A stretch of DNA of 6,893 nt from assembly GCA_035711465.1 (NCBI GenBank), contig DASTCC010000038.1, positions 1 through 6,893 of the forward strand. The letters are read 5' to 3'. The stretch is from DASTCC01 sp035711465 (lineage in GTDB: Bacteria; Acidobacteriota; Vicinamibacteria; Vicinamibacterales; SCN-69-37). Under the pieces are notes generated by a model. It was not told where the DNA came from. It did no database searches and worked only from the letters and a program-made list of their open reading frames with translations. Both the position numbers and the translations under genes were made by a program. Shown one piece after another: positions 6,329-6,893 of this stretch. Positions within the stretch are counted from its first letter, which is position 1. Every line of letters starts with the position of its first letter.

Positions 6329-6893
6329 CTAGAAAGAGAACTGCGCGCCGAAGCGGAACACGCGCGGCGGCACGACCTCGTTGACCTGCGAGGAGGTCGC
6401 GAGGCTCGCGTTGCCGCTGGTGTAGCCCTGGATCGTCGAGATGTTCAGCAGGTTGAAGCCGTCGACCATCGCCTTGATCCGGTAGCGGCCGCCGGCAAAC
6501 GAGAACACCTTCTGCACGCCGGCGTCGAGCAACGCCGTCGAGTCGAATCGCTCGGTGTCGCGGGGCTGGTAATTCAGCGTGTTGTAAGTGATGTTGCTCT
6601 GCCCGACGCCGCCAAACACCTGACCCGGGCCGGTGATCGTCCGGGTACGGGTGTCGCCGTCGTTCCAGTTCAGGTTGCCCGACGCCGTGATGCCCCAGCC
6701 CAGCTGATAGCTGCCGTTCAGCTTGAACAGGTAGCGCGGCACCTCGTTGGTGCCCTCGACGAACTCGACGCCCGTCGGATTGGCGAACGAGCCGGTCGGC
6801 TGATAGTCACGGTTGGTCTGGATCGTCAGCGCGCCGTTGAGCTGCCAGCGATCGTTGAACCGCTTGTTCACCGTCAGGTTGACGCCGTGGTAG
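6329..6893 (-). CDS. TonB-dependent receptor-like outer-membrane protein, C-terminal fragment
   Basis: The minus-strand frame is open from the right edge to TAG (complement of 6329-6331), giving 187 visible residues. A GTG at 6871 is not convincing as a start: seven codons upstream remain open and read as barrel sequence (Y-H-G-V-N-L-T), so the gene enters from outside the window. The visible part shows alternating hydrophobic/polar beta-strands rich in Tyr, Asn, Gly and Thr, for example the segments around R-W-Q-L-N-G-A-L-T-I, Y-L-F-K-L-N-G-S-Y and I-T-A-S-G-N-L-N-W. It has the D-G-F-N-L-L-N-I motif near the end, typical of the penultimate strands of Oar-like/TonB-dependent receptors in this kind of genome, and a final F-x-F-G-A-Q-F-S-F with terminal Phe, the usual signal for barrel assembly. 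Plug and TonB box are outside the window, so the substrate cannot be read. It is convergent with the operon and not part of it. Confidence 0.82.
   Translation of the reverse strand, partial: YHGVNLTVNKRFNDRWQLNGALTIQTNRDYQPTGSFANPTGVEFVEGTNEVPRYLFKLNGSYQLGWGITASGNLNWNDGDTRTRTITGPGQVFGGVGQSNITYNTLNYQPRDTERFDSTALLDAGVQKVFSFAGGRYRIKAMVDGFNLLNISTIQGYTSGNASLATSSQVNEVVPPRVFRFGAQFSF

Noticed and set aside
4591..6384. Plus-strand 597-codon frame overlapping the TMTC-like gene and running through the heptamer array
   Set aside because: It is an out-of-frame reading of the true gene, very Arg/Ala-rich. The periodic tail (Q-L-S-A-F-S-F) is only the 7-bp repeat translated, not a protein repeat under selection.

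Overview
The window is a very GC-rich bacterial segment with strong G/C bias at third codon positions, which is why long spurious antisense frames occur. It holds a tightly packed three-gene rightward block followed by a convergent leftward gene. Membrane-anchored sulfatase/alkaline-phosphatase-fold proteins fused to TPRs, a TMTC-like membrane protein with TPRs, and a TonB-dependent receptor together suggest a Gram-negative soil-type lineage. Acidobacteriota (Vicinamibacteria-like) is my best guess, but it rests on gene content only, not on a marker gene.

Layout. (1) Position 1 to 1934, plus strand: the 3' part of a sulfatase-fold/TPR protein, open at the left edge. (2) 1947-4127, plus: a complete tandem paralogue of the first gene (726 aa), with an N-terminal membrane anchor, an exoplasmic alkaline-phosphatase-superfamily domain and seven TPRs. 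(3) 4136-6175, plus: a 679-aa polytopic protein resembling the TMTC (DUF1736) GT-C glycosyltransferase family, with about 11 membrane segments and seven C-terminal TPRs. Gaps of 12 and 8 nt imply one operon whose promoter lies left of the window. (4) 6189-6223: an imperfect inverted repeat that looks like a terminator, best suited to the minus strand. (5) 6224-6328: fifteen tandem 7-bp units. (6) 6329-6893, minus: the C-terminal 187 residues of a TonB-dependent receptor-like outer-membrane barrel, open at the right edge.

How the genes may work together. By topology, both sulfatase-fold domains and all three TPR arrays should face the periplasm. The two sulfatase-fold proteins have Thr where true sulfatases have the formylglycine Cys/Ser, in a motif (T-L-P-S-H) closer to phosphodiesterases of the NPP type. 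A plausible but unproven reading is a periplasmic modification module. In it, the TMTC-like enzyme would transfer a lipid-linked sugar to protein, and the two Thr-type enzymes would transfer or hydrolyse phosphoryl (less likely sulfuryl) groups on the same TPR-recruited clients. The neighbouring receptor is convergent and probably separately regulated.
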